A stretch of DNA of 64,000 nt from CAWGGS01 sp963822095 (GTDB lineage: Bacteria > Desulfobacterota > Desulfobulbia > Desulfobulbales > Desulfocapsaceae), in NCBI GenBank assembly GCA_963822095.1, contig CAWGGS010000030.1, positions 1 to 64,000 of the forward strand. Reading direction: 5' to 3'. Positions within the stretch are counted from its first letter, which is position 1. Every line of letters begins with the position of its first letter. Positions 55,769 to 63,782 of the stretch are shown here, piece after piece. A program made the translations under genes and the position numbers. The notes beneath the pieces are model-generated. The model was not told the origin of the DNA, did no database searches, and was given only the letters and a program-made list of their open reading frames with translations.

Positions 55769-56011
55769 ATGGAACTGAAAAATTTACTAAAAACATACAA
55801 AGGCTGCAGTGTTAGGGAGTTGCTTCAGATATTTGAAGAACTGCGAACGCCGACACGGACAAAAGCACCGAAAGAAAAAATATCGGCAATGTGCAACCTG
55901 GTCCGAGAATATCACTTAACACCCGAACGCCAATTGATAGGGAATATGATTTTTTTTTTGTATAATACGTTCCGACTTTTCCAATTTCACAATACTGTAT
56001 TAGTCGATTAA
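55769..56011 (+). CDS. Small protein of unknown function, possibly part of the signalling cluster
   Basis: 80 aa, start ATG 55769 with weak ribosome site (AAATGGGTAA). Helical, with no membrane segment or signal peptide. The sequence (LLKTYKGCSVRELLQIFEEL, TRTKAPKEKISAMCNLVREY) was not recognised and could be a fragment. It lies 82 bases after the REC-HDOD gene. Confidence 0.4.
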   Translation: MELKNLLKTYKGCSVRELLQIFEELRTPTRTKAPKEKISAMCNLVREYHLTPERQLIGNMIFFLYNTFRLFQFHNTVLVD

Positions 56012-56101
56012 AACGATTTGTTTTCTTGTGAAAGTCTACCGATGAGCATTTGATAAATCCAAGAGATGTATCGTGGCATGAACTACTGACCGAGAGATCT
56101 C

Positions 56102-56375
56102 ATGGATATTTTTATAGCCAGGCAACCAATTTTTAATGCACACAAACGGTTATTTGGCTATGAACTCCTGTATCGGGGGGACGAAGACCTCAACTCTTGC
56201 TACCGCCAGTGGCAACAAGGCTACGACGAGCGTGCTTTCAAGCGCTTTTTTAACTGAAGGGATAGATAAAATCAGCGGTTTTCGCGCCTGTTTTATCAAT
56301 TTTACTCGCGAATTACTGTTACAAAATCTTCCTTTTTCATTTCCGAAGACACTGAGAGGAAGAATTGAGGTTTTA
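56102..56375 (+). pseudogene. Remnant of a YuxH-type EAL-HDOD protein
   Basis: ATG 56102 opens MDIFIARQPIFNAHKRLFGY and ELLYRGDED, the start of YuxH-type signalling proteins (EAL-like domain fused to HDOD). A frameshift near 56200 moves the rest to the next frame: ASGNKATTSVLSSAFLTEGI, DKISGFRACFINFTREL and NLPFSFPKTLRGRIEVL. The HDOD part and most of the EAL-like part are gone. The broken frame runs, by chance and without a stop, into the LysE-type gene, producing an artificial 294-aa frame from 56136. Confidence 0.75.
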
Positions 56376-56384
56376 CTGATCACC

Positions 56385-57020
56385 ATGTTCACAATTTTTA
56401 TTTCATCTTTTGTAATTGCACTGTCCGGGGCTCTAATGCCAGGGCCACTGCTGACTGCGACGATTATTCAAAGCACGCAGCGTGGGTTCATCACCGGACC
56501 ACTCATGATTGCCGGTCATGCCATTCTGGAATTGGGACTCGTCATTGCTCTTTTGATGGGACTGGCGCCGTTTCTTCAGCAGCCGGAGGTTTTTGTTGCA
56601 ACCGCCCTTGCCGGAGCAGTGACCCTTCTTTGGATGGCTTTCGGCATGTTCCGAACCCTGCCTTCTCTGCACCTGTCCTGGGAGGGAAATCAAAAGCGAC
56701 TGAATCATCCGGTGGTGAGCGGTATAGTATTGAGCGTCTCCAATCCTTATTGGATCATCTGGTGGGCAACCATCGGTCTAGGATATATTATCTATTCAAA
56801 GCAGTTTGGTTTTTGGGGTGTTGTCATTTTCTTCGCAGGCCATATTCTGGCAGACTTAGCATGGTATTCACTCATTTCGGCAACGGTTGCCAGGGGTAAA
56901 CATTTTCTGACGGATCGTCTTTACCGCGGTCTTATTGCTATCTGTGCTGCCTTTCTTGTAGTGTTTGCCGGGTATTTCGTTTACTCGGGATTCATCAAGC
57001 TTAATACTCTTATTTCTTAA
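56385..57020 (+). CDS. LysE/RhtB-family amino-acid exporter
   Basis: 211 aa, six membrane spans, from ATG 56385. MFTIFISSFVIALSGALMPG PLLTAT is the LysE N-terminal signature, shown here broken by a space. ITGPLMIAGHAILELGLVIA and VVSGIVLSVSNPYWIIWWAT are the conserved G-H-E and N-P motifs. It would export an amino acid or another small metabolite. The longer frame from 56136 carries the unrelated EAL-HDOD remnant and is rejected as the real start. Confidence 0.9.
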   Translation: MFTIFISSFVIALSGALMPGPLLTATIIQSTQRGFITGPLMIAGHAILELGLVIALLMGLAPFLQQPEVFVATALAGAVTLLWMAFGMFRTLPSLHLSWEGNQKRLNHPVVSGIVLSVSNPYWIIWWATIGLGYIIYSKQFGFWGVVIFFAGHILADLAWYSLISATVARGKHFLTDRLYRGLIAICAAFLVVFAGYFVYSGFIKLNTLIS

Positions 57021-57915
57021 CGAAAATTATTTTTTCGAGAATATGCTTTGCCTTTTTACATAGCAGTTTTAAGGAAAACAACCCCCAATTGGTTTTAGCT
57101 CATCTTCTACAGTTGAAAATAAATAATTCTGTAATCACAAAACAATACGACACACGAAAAAAGTGTTGGCGCTACTCGGTGGTTGGCCTACTTTCCGGGG
57201 CGGGATTTTCACCCGCTGAACCACACAACCATACCCGGCCACACTCCACCTATTTCCACTAGAGTTGACTTAGACACAGACCAACGGTTACGATTGAAAA
57301 GTCTGATTTTAACCATTTTTATCTCTACCGGAACAAAAGATTACTACTACCCAGGTTTCGATGACTCAGGAACATCTAAATGCAACAGATGTGCTCCCCC
57401 ACAGAGGCTTGCCAATGGAAATCTTGTTGGTTTGAATTTTTTTCCTACCTAACTCCTGGTCCATTTTTTAGCTTGATTGGTAGCTGATTTTCCACTTAAG
57501 TGCTTGTTTAATTTTTCGGTACCACTTCTATCAATCTTCAAAATCTTCTCGAGAAGCATCTCTTTCATATGAGAAGGCTATTTCCTCGAGTAGCCTGCCG
57601 ACATATGGATAAATATAACGTATTCTCTCGGCACAATAACAGAATCTTCTGACTGCAGTAAGCCGTAAACTTCGCGAACACCTTTACTAAGTTCCTCTTT
57701 AATGATAAATTATTTTTAACGGTACCTTAGGCTAATAAAAGGACAAAACCTGTAGCCATTCGATTCACTAAGTTATCATTCGCATTCCCCTTATGATCTG
57801 TTGGGCAACCCGGTCTAAAGACGCTACGACTGTTCTGTCGCCACATCCTTATGGTCACCAATCTATCGGATAAAATTTGCCGCGTAACCTTAAGGCAAAC
57901 TGGAAGGAGTGTTGG
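57021..57915 (+). other. Long intergenic region, no gene accepted
   Basis: About 895 bases before the kinase. An AT-rich start is followed at 57170-57260 by a GC-rich stretch with the hairpin GCGGG-ATTTTCA-CCCGC near 57200, whose frame 57183-57452 (FHPLNHTTIPGHTPP) has no start signal and looks like non-coding repeat sequence. The rest shows only short frames. The kinase promoter is not obvious. No sigma54-type site was found here. Confidence 0.4.
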
Positions 57916-59472
57916 ATGAGAACAAAAAACGAAATGCCAAAGGGCGGTATGAATAAGAGGTTTTCCATTAATATTGCCATTGTGGGCGGCGGCCGGGACT
58001 GCCGTTTTTTCCTCGACCTGATCCATGATAATCCCTCTCCTATTTTTGACATCAAAATGCTGGGGGTGTTCGACAAAAATCCCAAGGCAAAGGGAATGCT
58101 GCTTGCCAAACAGATGGGGATATATACCACCGACAATCTCCACGATCTGCTGAAGATCGACCAGCTTGATAGTGTCCTGGAACTGACCGGCAAGCAGCAT
58201 GTGCTCCATGAAATCATCCGTTTAAGACCTAAAGGCGTCGGCGTCCTTGAGTTCAAAGACAACAAGATAGTGCGCAACTTCTTGGAAATGTTGAACCATC
58301 GGCTGAAGTCAACCGAACAGATGCTCAATATCGAGAAGAAGTTTTCCAACTTATTGATCCGACAGAGCACAACATCCACTGTCATTATCAATACGGATTT
58401 CACCATTGTTTATGCCAATCACGCCTATCTCAATACGGTGAAAAAGGCCAAGGAAAAGGTCATCGGCGCCCATTGCTATGAAATTTCCCACGGACTAAAC
58501 ACCCCCTGTTCGAGTGCCTTTCCCGGGGTGAAGTGCCCCATGCTTGAAACCCTGAGGACGGGCAAGGATGTCCATGTCATCCATGACCATCCGGGACCGG
58601 ACGGTCAACAGATGTACTGCGACCTGAGCACCCATCCGATCAAGAATGATGCCGGGGATGTCACACAGGTGATCGAGTTCTGGCGGGATGTTACCACTGA
58701 ATTTTCGGACCGGTGGAACAAGAAGGCCAAAGAATTCGAATCCAATATCCAGAAGATGATCCAGGAAGACCGGATGATCTCCCTGGGCAAGCTGGCGGCA
58801 AGCGCCGCCCATGAAATCAACAACCCTATCCAGGGGCTTTTGACCTTCTGCGGGTATATGTTGGATGTGTTATCCGCCGGTCCCCTGGCAGAGGAGAACC
58901 TGGAAAAATTCAAAGGCCACCTGCAGCTCATGTCCACGGAACTGGAACGGTTGGGAAGTATCGTTTCCGGACTGCTTTCCTTTTCCCGGGAACAGGGAGT
59001 TGAACATACCCATGTCGATGTTAACGAGGTTCTGAATGCGGCACTCTCACTGACCCGCCACAAGATGGAACTCGCAGATATCAGACTTACGATAGATCTG
59101 CATACGGCCCCGATCATACTTGAAGGGGATGTCAACCAGCTGCAGCAATGCTTTTTGAATCTGATTTTCAATGCCATCGAATCCATGCCTGATGGGGGGG
59201 TGCTGACGGTGACATCCCGGATGGACGGAACAGCGGATAAGGCCTGGTTCAACATCCGGGACACCGGGTATGGCATCCCGGAAGAGGTAAAGGATAAACT
59301 GTTCGATCCTTTTTTCACCACAAAAGACGTGGGCAAAGGCACAGGACTGGGGCTGTCCATTGTCTACGGGGTAGTCAAAAATCACAGGGGAACGATAAAG
59401 GTCGACAGCCGGGAGGGGAAAGGCACCGCATTCACACTGACCTTTCCCGTGATTCCTTATGATAATCCTTAA
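57916..59472 (+). CDS. Cytoplasmic histidine kinase with Rossmann-like N-terminal domain
   Basis: About 518 aa from ATG 57916, after GGAAGGAGTGTTGG. Residues 10-125 form a Rossmann-like nucleotide-binding domain (INIAIVGGGRDCRFFLDLIH, MLGVFDKNPKAKGMLLAK, LDSVLELTGKQHVLHEIIR), rather like the NAD(P)-binding part of dehydrogenases. A PAS domain follows (STTSTVIINTDFTIVYANHA), with a possible metal or redox site in CSSAFPGVKCPM. The transmitter has H-box SAAHEINNPIQGLLTFCGY, N box LIFNAIESM and GKGTGLGLSIVYGVV. No membrane segment. It may sense a redox cofactor. It is 11 bases from its regulator. Confidence 0.9.
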   Translation: MRTKNEMPKGGMNKRFSINIAIVGGGRDCRFFLDLIHDNPSPIFDIKMLGVFDKNPKAKGMLLAKQMGIYTTDNLHDLLKIDQLDSVLELTGKQHVLHEIIRLRPKGVGVLEFKDNKIVRNFLEMLNHRLKSTEQMLNIEKKFSNLLIRQSTTSTVIINTDFTIVYANHAYLNTVKKAKEKVIGAHCYEISHGLNTPCSSAFPGVKCPMLETLRTGKDVHVIHDHPGPDGQQMYCDLSTHPIKNDAGDVTQVIEFWRDVTTEFSDRWNKKAKEFESNIQKMIQEDRMISLGKLAASAAHEINNPIQGLLTFCGYMLDVLSAGPLAEENLEKFKGHLQLMSTELERLGSIVSGLLSFSREQGVEHTHVDVNEVLNAALSLTRHKMELADIRLTIDLHTAPIILEGDVNQLQQCFLNLIFNAIESMPDGGVLTVTSRMDGTADKAWFNIRDTGYGIPEEVKDKLFDPFFTTKDVGKGTGLGLSIVYGVVKNHRGTIKVDSREGKGTAFTLTFPVIPYDNP

Positions 59473-59483
59473 GGGGGGAGAGC

Positions 59484-60830
59484 ATGGAACCTAAATTGAG
59501 ACTCATGATTGTGGACGACGAGCTGATTGTCCGGGAATCTCTTATGTACTGGTTTAGAAAATACGGTCATGAAATAGATACAGCAGCCTCCGGTTCGGAG
59601 GCGTTGGTAAAGATAGCGCAAAAGCCTTTTCAACTCTTGTTTGTGGATATTAAAATGCCAGGGATGAATGGCCTTGAACTGCTTGAAAGGGTAAAGAAAG
59701 AATACCCGGACACCCTCGTGGTCATCATCACCGCTCACGGTTCCATTGAGAGCGCGGCCAGAGCCATGCGTGCCGGTGCCAGCGACTACCTGCTGAAACC
59801 GTTTAAGCCGGAACAGCTCTCCCTGGTGATGGAGAAAATTTTAAGCCAGCAGAAAATCACCTCGGACTATCATTATGTCAAGAGGTGCCTGGATCAGATC
59901 ACCCGGTTTGAAAATATCATCGGCCAGTCCCCCCCCATGGAAAAATTGTACACTTTAATCCTGGAGGTGGCCAAGAGCGATGCCTCCGTGCTTATCACCG
60001 GGGAAACCGGAACCGGCAAGGAATTGGTGGCAAAGGCCATCCATGCCAAAAGCCCTAGGGCACAGCTCCCCTTTGTTGCCATCAACTGCGGTGCTCTGCC
60101 GGATGCACTCATGGAAAGTGAATTGTTCGGGCATAGAAAAGGGGCCTTCACTGGGGCAGAACAATCCAGAAAAGGCTTTCTGGAAGTGGTTTCCGGCGGC
60201 ACCCTCTTTCTGGATGAAATCGGAGATATCGGTGCAAAAATGCAGGTAGACTTACTTCGGGTCCTGGATGACAAGACAATGTTCAGCGTCGGCAGCAAAA
60301 CCCCTGTTGAGGTAGATTTCCGTCTGATTTCGGCTACTCGGAAAGACCTTGAAAAATGTATTCAGGAGGGAGAATTCAGGGAAGACTTCTTTTATCGTAT
60401 CAATGTAATCAGGGTTCACCTGCCTTCCCTGCGGGAACGAAAAGGTGATATTCCCCTTCTTGTCGATCATTTCATGGCAAAGTACAGCCATGAAACCACG
60501 AAGCATGTGGACAGGATAAAATCAGATGCCATTTCTCTATTAACCTCCTATGATTGGCCAGGAAACGTCAGGGAACTGAAAAATGTCGTAGAACGGGCTG
60601 TAGTTCTGAGCAAATCCCGGACACTTGGTGTTGAGGATTTTTCATTTCTTAGACCGGCGCATGCAGCCCTATCAGCGCCCCGGACATTAAAAGCAGTACA
60701 GGAATCGCATATTCTCACTGTACTTGATGAACAGGACTGGCAGATTACCCAGTCGGCAGAGATTCTTGGTATCAACCGCGTGACCCTCCATAAAATTATC
60801 AAACGGAACAACTTGAAAAAAAGGACATGA
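59484..60830 (+). CDS. Sigma54-dependent response regulator (NtrC type)
   Basis: 448 aa. REC domain (MIVDDELIVRESLMYW, phosphoacceptor FVDIKMPGMNGLELL, ASDYLLKPFKPEQL), AAA+ domain with Walker A GETGTGKELVAKAI, the sigma54-contact GAFTGA loop in HRKGAFTGAEQSRKG and GGTLFLDEIGD, then a Fis helix-turn-helix end (TQSAEILGINRVTLHKIIKR). It activates sigma54 promoters when phosphorylated by the upstream kinase. A near-perfect -24/-12 site at 62784-62799 upstream of the Cys-rich GcvH-like genes is the obvious target. The stop overlaps the next start (ATGA at 60827). Confidence 0.95.
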   Translation: MEPKLRLMIVDDELIVRESLMYWFRKYGHEIDTAASGSEALVKIAQKPFQLLFVDIKMPGMNGLELLERVKKEYPDTLVVIITAHGSIESAARAMRAGASDYLLKPFKPEQLSLVMEKILSQQKITSDYHYVKRCLDQITRFENIIGQSPPMEKLYTLILEVAKSDASVLITGETGTGKELVAKAIHAKSPRAQLPFVAINCGALPDALMESELFGHRKGAFTGAEQSRKGFLEVVSGGTLFLDEIGDIGAKMQVDLLRVLDDKTMFSVGSKTPVEVDFRLISATRKDLEKCIQEGEFREDFFYRINVIRVHLPSLRERKGDIPLLVDHFMAKYSHETTKHVDRIKSDAISLLTSYDWPGNVRELKNVVERAVVLSKSRTLGVEDFSFLRPAHAALSAPRTLKAVQESHILTVLDEQDWQITQSAEILGINRVTLHKIIKRNNLKKRT

Positions 60831-61354
60831 AAGAACAGATCGGAGTGGTTCCGTTGGGGGAGGTGCCAACACTAGTCGTCGACGTGATCGCAGCTAATAT
60901 CACGGCGTATTACAAGTGGCCAGCTGATATCCTGCCCATGCGGCCTATTCCCGAGTCTGCCTTTGATGAGGCCCGGCTGAAGTATAATGCCGGCATCCTT
61001 ATCAATAAGCTTGATGCGTTGGATTTTGATGGGTATTCTAAAATTGTGGGTGTCATATCCCGGGATATGTTTGTTCCGATTTTCAACTATGTGTACGGTC
61101 AGGCAGTTCAAGGCGGCAGCGTGGCTTTGATATCACTCTTCAGGTTGAACAGGAACGCCGACGGATCAACACCATCGACTTCCCTGGTTTTCGAGAGGGC
61201 GGCCAAACTCGCACTTCACGAACTGGGCCACCTGTTCAACCTGTTCCATTGCAACGAACCCAAATGTATCATGCACTTTTCAGGGGTCATTGAGGATCTG
61301 AACAAGATTCCATTTTACCTGTGCCGGGACTGTGCAAGACGGCTGCCGCGCTAA
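60827..61354 (+). CDS. amzA: Archaemetzincin-type zinc protease
   Basis: 175 aa. Archaemetzincin consensus HExxHxxGx3CxxxxCxM is seen as HELGHLFNLFHCNEPKCIM, with Asn in place of the usual Gly, and a downstream CRDC pair 16 residues later. The N-terminal part (IGVVPLGEVPTLVVDVIAAN, GVISRDMFVPIFNYVYGQA) also fits the family. It is a cytoplasmic metalloprotease whose substrates are unknown. It overlaps the regulator gene by 4 bases, so all three genes form one operon. It is convergent with the GcvH-like gene, 8 bases away. Confidence 0.92.
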   Translation: MKEQIGVVPLGEVPTLVVDVIAANITAYYKWPADILPMRPIPESAFDEARLKYNAGILINKLDALDFDGYSKIVGVISRDMFVPIFNYVYGQAVQGGSVALISLFRLNRNADGSTPSTSLVFERAAKLALHELGHLFNLFHCNEPKCIMHFSGVIEDLNKIPFYLCRDCARRLPR

Positions 61355-61361
61355 GATTCCC

Positions 61362-62300
61362 TCATTTCTTTGCACTTCCTAGAAATGTTTCTGCAAGGCG
61401 GTCCCATCCGATCTCGGGAAAACTTGCATATATATCATCCACTGGTTCGCCTCCGGCAGCTGCCAGGTTCTGGTATTCAGGCCCGATCAGGCGCAAGAGT
61501 TTCTGGCTCTCTCGATCTGTCCATTCAAGGCTGTCTTTTCCGTAAAAAAGACCCCTGCGGTTCAGTTTGGGCATTCTGGGCTCAACGATACAGAGCCAGC
61601 CCTCATTGTAAGGATCCTCATGAACGATTTCCGGATGCTCCTGGACTCTGTTGTTGATTGCCAGCACAGTCCCTGTAACAGGAGACTTTACTGTAGCTTC
61701 TTTATCTGAGCGGGAAAAGATAAGTCCGGCTTGGTCTTTTTTCAGTTTAGCGCCCAGATGGGGGAGGGAAATATTTGATGGAGATCCGAACAGCTTGACC
61801 ATAAAATCATCAAATCCGATCTTTATCCGACCGCCGTGTTCGAATCGGGCCCAAGTATGCCCTTTGTGATAGTAATACTCTTCGGCCAGAAGGTAGCCGG
61901 ATGCTTTCAAAAAGGCCTGTTTTTCGTTACGGAAATCCATGTCCTCATCATCGAGCATCTGGTCAAAGGCGCAATGATTACATTCATAATTATTGACACA
62001 GACCTTGGCGGCAGTAACCCGCCCGGTCAGCGCATGACGACAAGGAATGTTGGTCCATTCAAAGATGCCCTTCACATTCTGCGCCCAACCGGCTCTCTTT
62101 CTTTGGGGGTCAGCCTTAAAGGCCTTCTGCATGGCCTTGTCAAACGGGCAGGTCCGGCAGTCGTACACATTGTCGCACAGCCTGGTCTGAAACATGCCAG
62201 TCTTCGACCAGATGCATTCGTTTTCAATGACCTGGAACCCATTGATGATGTTATCCTGTTTTTTAGCTTTGACGTTTTTTTTCTGTTCTTTCAGTGACAT
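61362..62300 (-). CDS. Cys-rich GcvH-like protein of unknown function
   Basis: 312 aa in three parts. Residues 1-130 carry two copies of a Cys motif, CDNVYDCRTCPFDKAM and CVNNYECNHCAFDQML, with CRHALTG between, likely a metal or Fe-S site. Residues 135-260 match the H-protein/lipoyl fold (YHKGHTWARFEHGGRIKIGF, VKSPVTGTVLAINN, NEGWLCIVEPRMP). The site that holds lipoyl-lysine in H proteins reads D in RSDKEATVKSPV, with the Lys one place later. A charged tail ends in LAETFLGSAKK. ATG 62300 follows AAGGAGG. A hairpin sits just before it. The role is unknown. Confidence 0.75.
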   Translation of the reverse strand: MSLKEQKKNVKAKKQDNIINGFQVIENECIWSKTGMFQTRLCDNVYDCRTCPFDKAMQKAFKADPQRKRAGWAQNVKGIFEWTNIPCRHALTGRVTAAKVCVNNYECNHCAFDQMLDDEDMDFRNEKQAFLKASGYLLAEEYYYHKGHTWARFEHGGRIKIGFDDFMVKLFGSPSNISLPHLGAKLKKDQAGLIFSRSDKEATVKSPVTGTVLAINNRVQEHPEIVHEDPYNEGWLCIVEPRMPKLNRRGLFYGKDSLEWTDRESQKLLRLIGPEYQNLAAAGGEPVDDIYASFPEIGWDRLAETFLGSAKK

Positions 62301-62338
62301 TTTGCCCTCCTTTCTACCTGATGAGTAGTTATGGGGTG

Positions 62339-62725
62339 TTACCTTAGACTTGCAATCCTAGTCAAACGGGCCAGTTTTTCGTTACGGAAATCCATGTTCT
62401 CATCATCGATCATCTGGTCATAGGCACAATGATTGCACTCATAATTATTGACACAGATCTTTGATGCACTAACCCGCCCGGTTAGCACGTGGCGACAGGG
62501 ATTGATTGCCCAATCAGCGCTCTTTCTTTGGGGGTCAGCATTGAAGGTCTTCTGCATGGCCCTGTCAAGCGGGCAGGTCGGGCAGTCGTACAGATGGTCG
62601 CACAGCCTGGACTGAACCATTCCCGTCTTCGACCAGATGCATTCGTTTCCAATGACCTGGAACCCATTGACGATGTTTTTCTTTTCTTTGGCTTTAACGA
62701 TGTTTTTCAGTGTATTGAATAGCAT
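62339..62725 (-). CDS. Truncated duplicate of the Cys-rich GcvH-like gene
   Basis: 128 aa. It copies residues 15-125 of the neighbour at 61362 with about 80-90% identity (IVNGFQVIGNECIWSKTGM, CDHLYDCPTCPLDRAM, CVNNYECNHCAYDQMI). It then ends RLTRIASLR where the lipoyl-like half should start. The last codons are read from the promoter region of the neighbour, so the truncation came from a tandem duplication joint. The Cys domain alone is kept and could still fold. ATG 62725 follows AAAGGAGG. The best sigma54 promoter lies upstream of this copy. Confidence 0.75.
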   Translation of the reverse strand: MLFNTLKNIVKAKEKKNIVNGFQVIGNECIWSKTGMVQSRLCDHLYDCPTCPLDRAMQKTFNADPQRKSADWAINPCRHVLTGRVSASKICVNNYECNHCAYDQMIDDENMDFRNEKLARLTRIASLR

Positions 62726-62738
62726 TTTGTCCTCCTTT

Positions 62739-62770
62739 CTACCTGATAGGTAGCCTTACCTGATTGGTAG
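62739..62770 (-). promoter_or_regulatory. Inverted and direct repeats before the ribosome site
   Basis: CTACCTGATAGGTAG (62739-62753) is an inverted repeat with 5-base arms, followed by the related TTACCTGATTGGTAG (62756-62770). The first arm lies immediately before the ribosome site of the truncated duplicate, and a copy (62314-62328, CTACCTGATGAGTAG) lies before that of the full gene. It could be a protein operator or a hairpin masking translation. Confidence 0.5.
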
Positions 62771-62783
62771 TTACCCATAGTAT

Positions 62784-62799
62784 TGCAATCCCAGTGCCA
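62784..62799 (-). promoter_or_regulatory. Sigma54 (-24/-12) promoter
   Basis: On the minus strand TGGCAC (62799-62794), five bases, then TTGCA (62788-62784) matches the sigma54 consensus exactly. It sits about 60 bases upstream of the truncated GcvH-like duplicate, which is followed by the full copy. The response regulator at 59484 belongs to the class that activates such sites. Confidence 0.85.
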
Positions 62800-63028
62800 C
62801 AGGGAAAAAATGGAGAAATTAATGAATTATTCTATTAAATCAAAATATTATAGCGATTTTGGGTGAAAAGTGTAAAACGGCTCACGCAAGATCACTGGGC
62901 AGGGCGTAGCTTTTTGCTACATAGCAGACTCAGTCTTTAGAGGATAAAGAGGTAAAAGTGCGATGGACAGGCGGGTCTGATAAGTGTTGCCAAAAGCTAC
63001 TTGCCTGTAGTGTTTTTTTCACCCTCAT

Positions 63029-63457
63029 TTCAAGGTGCAGGTCGATTTCGAGCACACCATGGATCGAATTGAGAACAATGTCGGTCGCTATACCGAGCTC
63101 TGGGCTGGTATAATCAAGGAAAGCAATCTCTCGCGGATGGACAGCTCGGGAATGGCGAGGCTGGTCGACCATTGCGCCAGGGCAGCCGGGGATTCTGGAA
63201 AAATATCTCTTTATCTCGAGCAATTTTCCGATATCCTCAAGGAGGCTGATCTGCGCACTGCTCGCTTCGCTTGCAGATGTCCCCATCCGGCAGTCCATTG
63301 CCATCATCGGTTCCGTGAGCCCAAAAGGGGAAGTGCAGGCCATCGGCGGTGTGAATGAGAAGATCGACTGATTTTTCGACCTGTACCAGAGCAGGGAGTG
63401 ATTGTTCCGGCCAGCAACATCCGCCACCTGATGGTAAAGGATGAGGTGGATTCATGA
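63029..63457 (+). pseudogene. Degenerate Lon-like (AAA + S16 peptidase) protease fragment
   Basis: From about 63029 the plus strand reads FKVQVDFEHTMDRIENNVGR and YTELWAGIIKESNLSRMDSS, the end of an ATPase domain with its lid (GKISLYLEQFSDILKEAD). After a deletion and a frame change at about 63245, LICALLASLADVPIRQSIA and IIGSVSPKGEVQAIGGVNEKI follow: the S16 protease strands around the catalytic Lys, but with stops. A last shift gives GVIVPASNIRHLMVKDEVVD, ending TGA at 63457. The catalytic Ser segment is deleted. This is debris of an ATP-dependent protease. Confidence 0.75.
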
Positions 63458-63542
63458 GTACGCAAACCTTTCCTAAGATTTTGGACATATCCTGGGGAAG
63501 AAGGGAGATTGAAGGACTGGGACAGGGCAAGGATTTAAACCT

Positions 63543-63782
63543 GTGACTTATCATGGCGTTCATGCAAAGTACCTGTTGATGAAGTATCGATATATATGGA
63601 CCAGATTCGCCTATGCGGATTACCTCGGGCAGAAGGGCTACGGGCATTCACTATCTGCTCCGGGATGGGTTATCGAGCAGATTTCCAAAATCCCTGGAAT
63701 AAGAATTATTCACTTTGCGGAACGCGCGTGGGGGGATCATCAGGACGTATATGCCTGTGGTAAAATTTTTCGCATGCCTTGA
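63543..63782 (+). pseudogene. Probable C-terminal fragment of a SAM-dependent methyltransferase
   Basis: A frame of 79 codons from GTG 63543 ends HSLSAPGWVIEQISKIPGIR and FAERAWGDHQDVYACGK, which resembles the C-terminal part of a class I methyltransferase subgroup, but lacks the nucleotide-binding N-terminal part. No good start signal. It is probably a remnant. No further gene is seen from 63783 to the right edge, only AT-rich sequence. Confidence 0.35.

Noticed and set aside
57183..57452. 89-codon frame before the Rossmann-domain kinase
   Set aside because: No start signal, and its GC-rich first part forms a hairpin, suggesting repeat DNA rather than protein.
61362..62300. Glycine cleavage H protein
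   Set aside because: The lipoyl-lysine position is not conserved, the Cys-rich N-terminus is foreign to GcvH, and no gcvT or gcvP gene is nearby.
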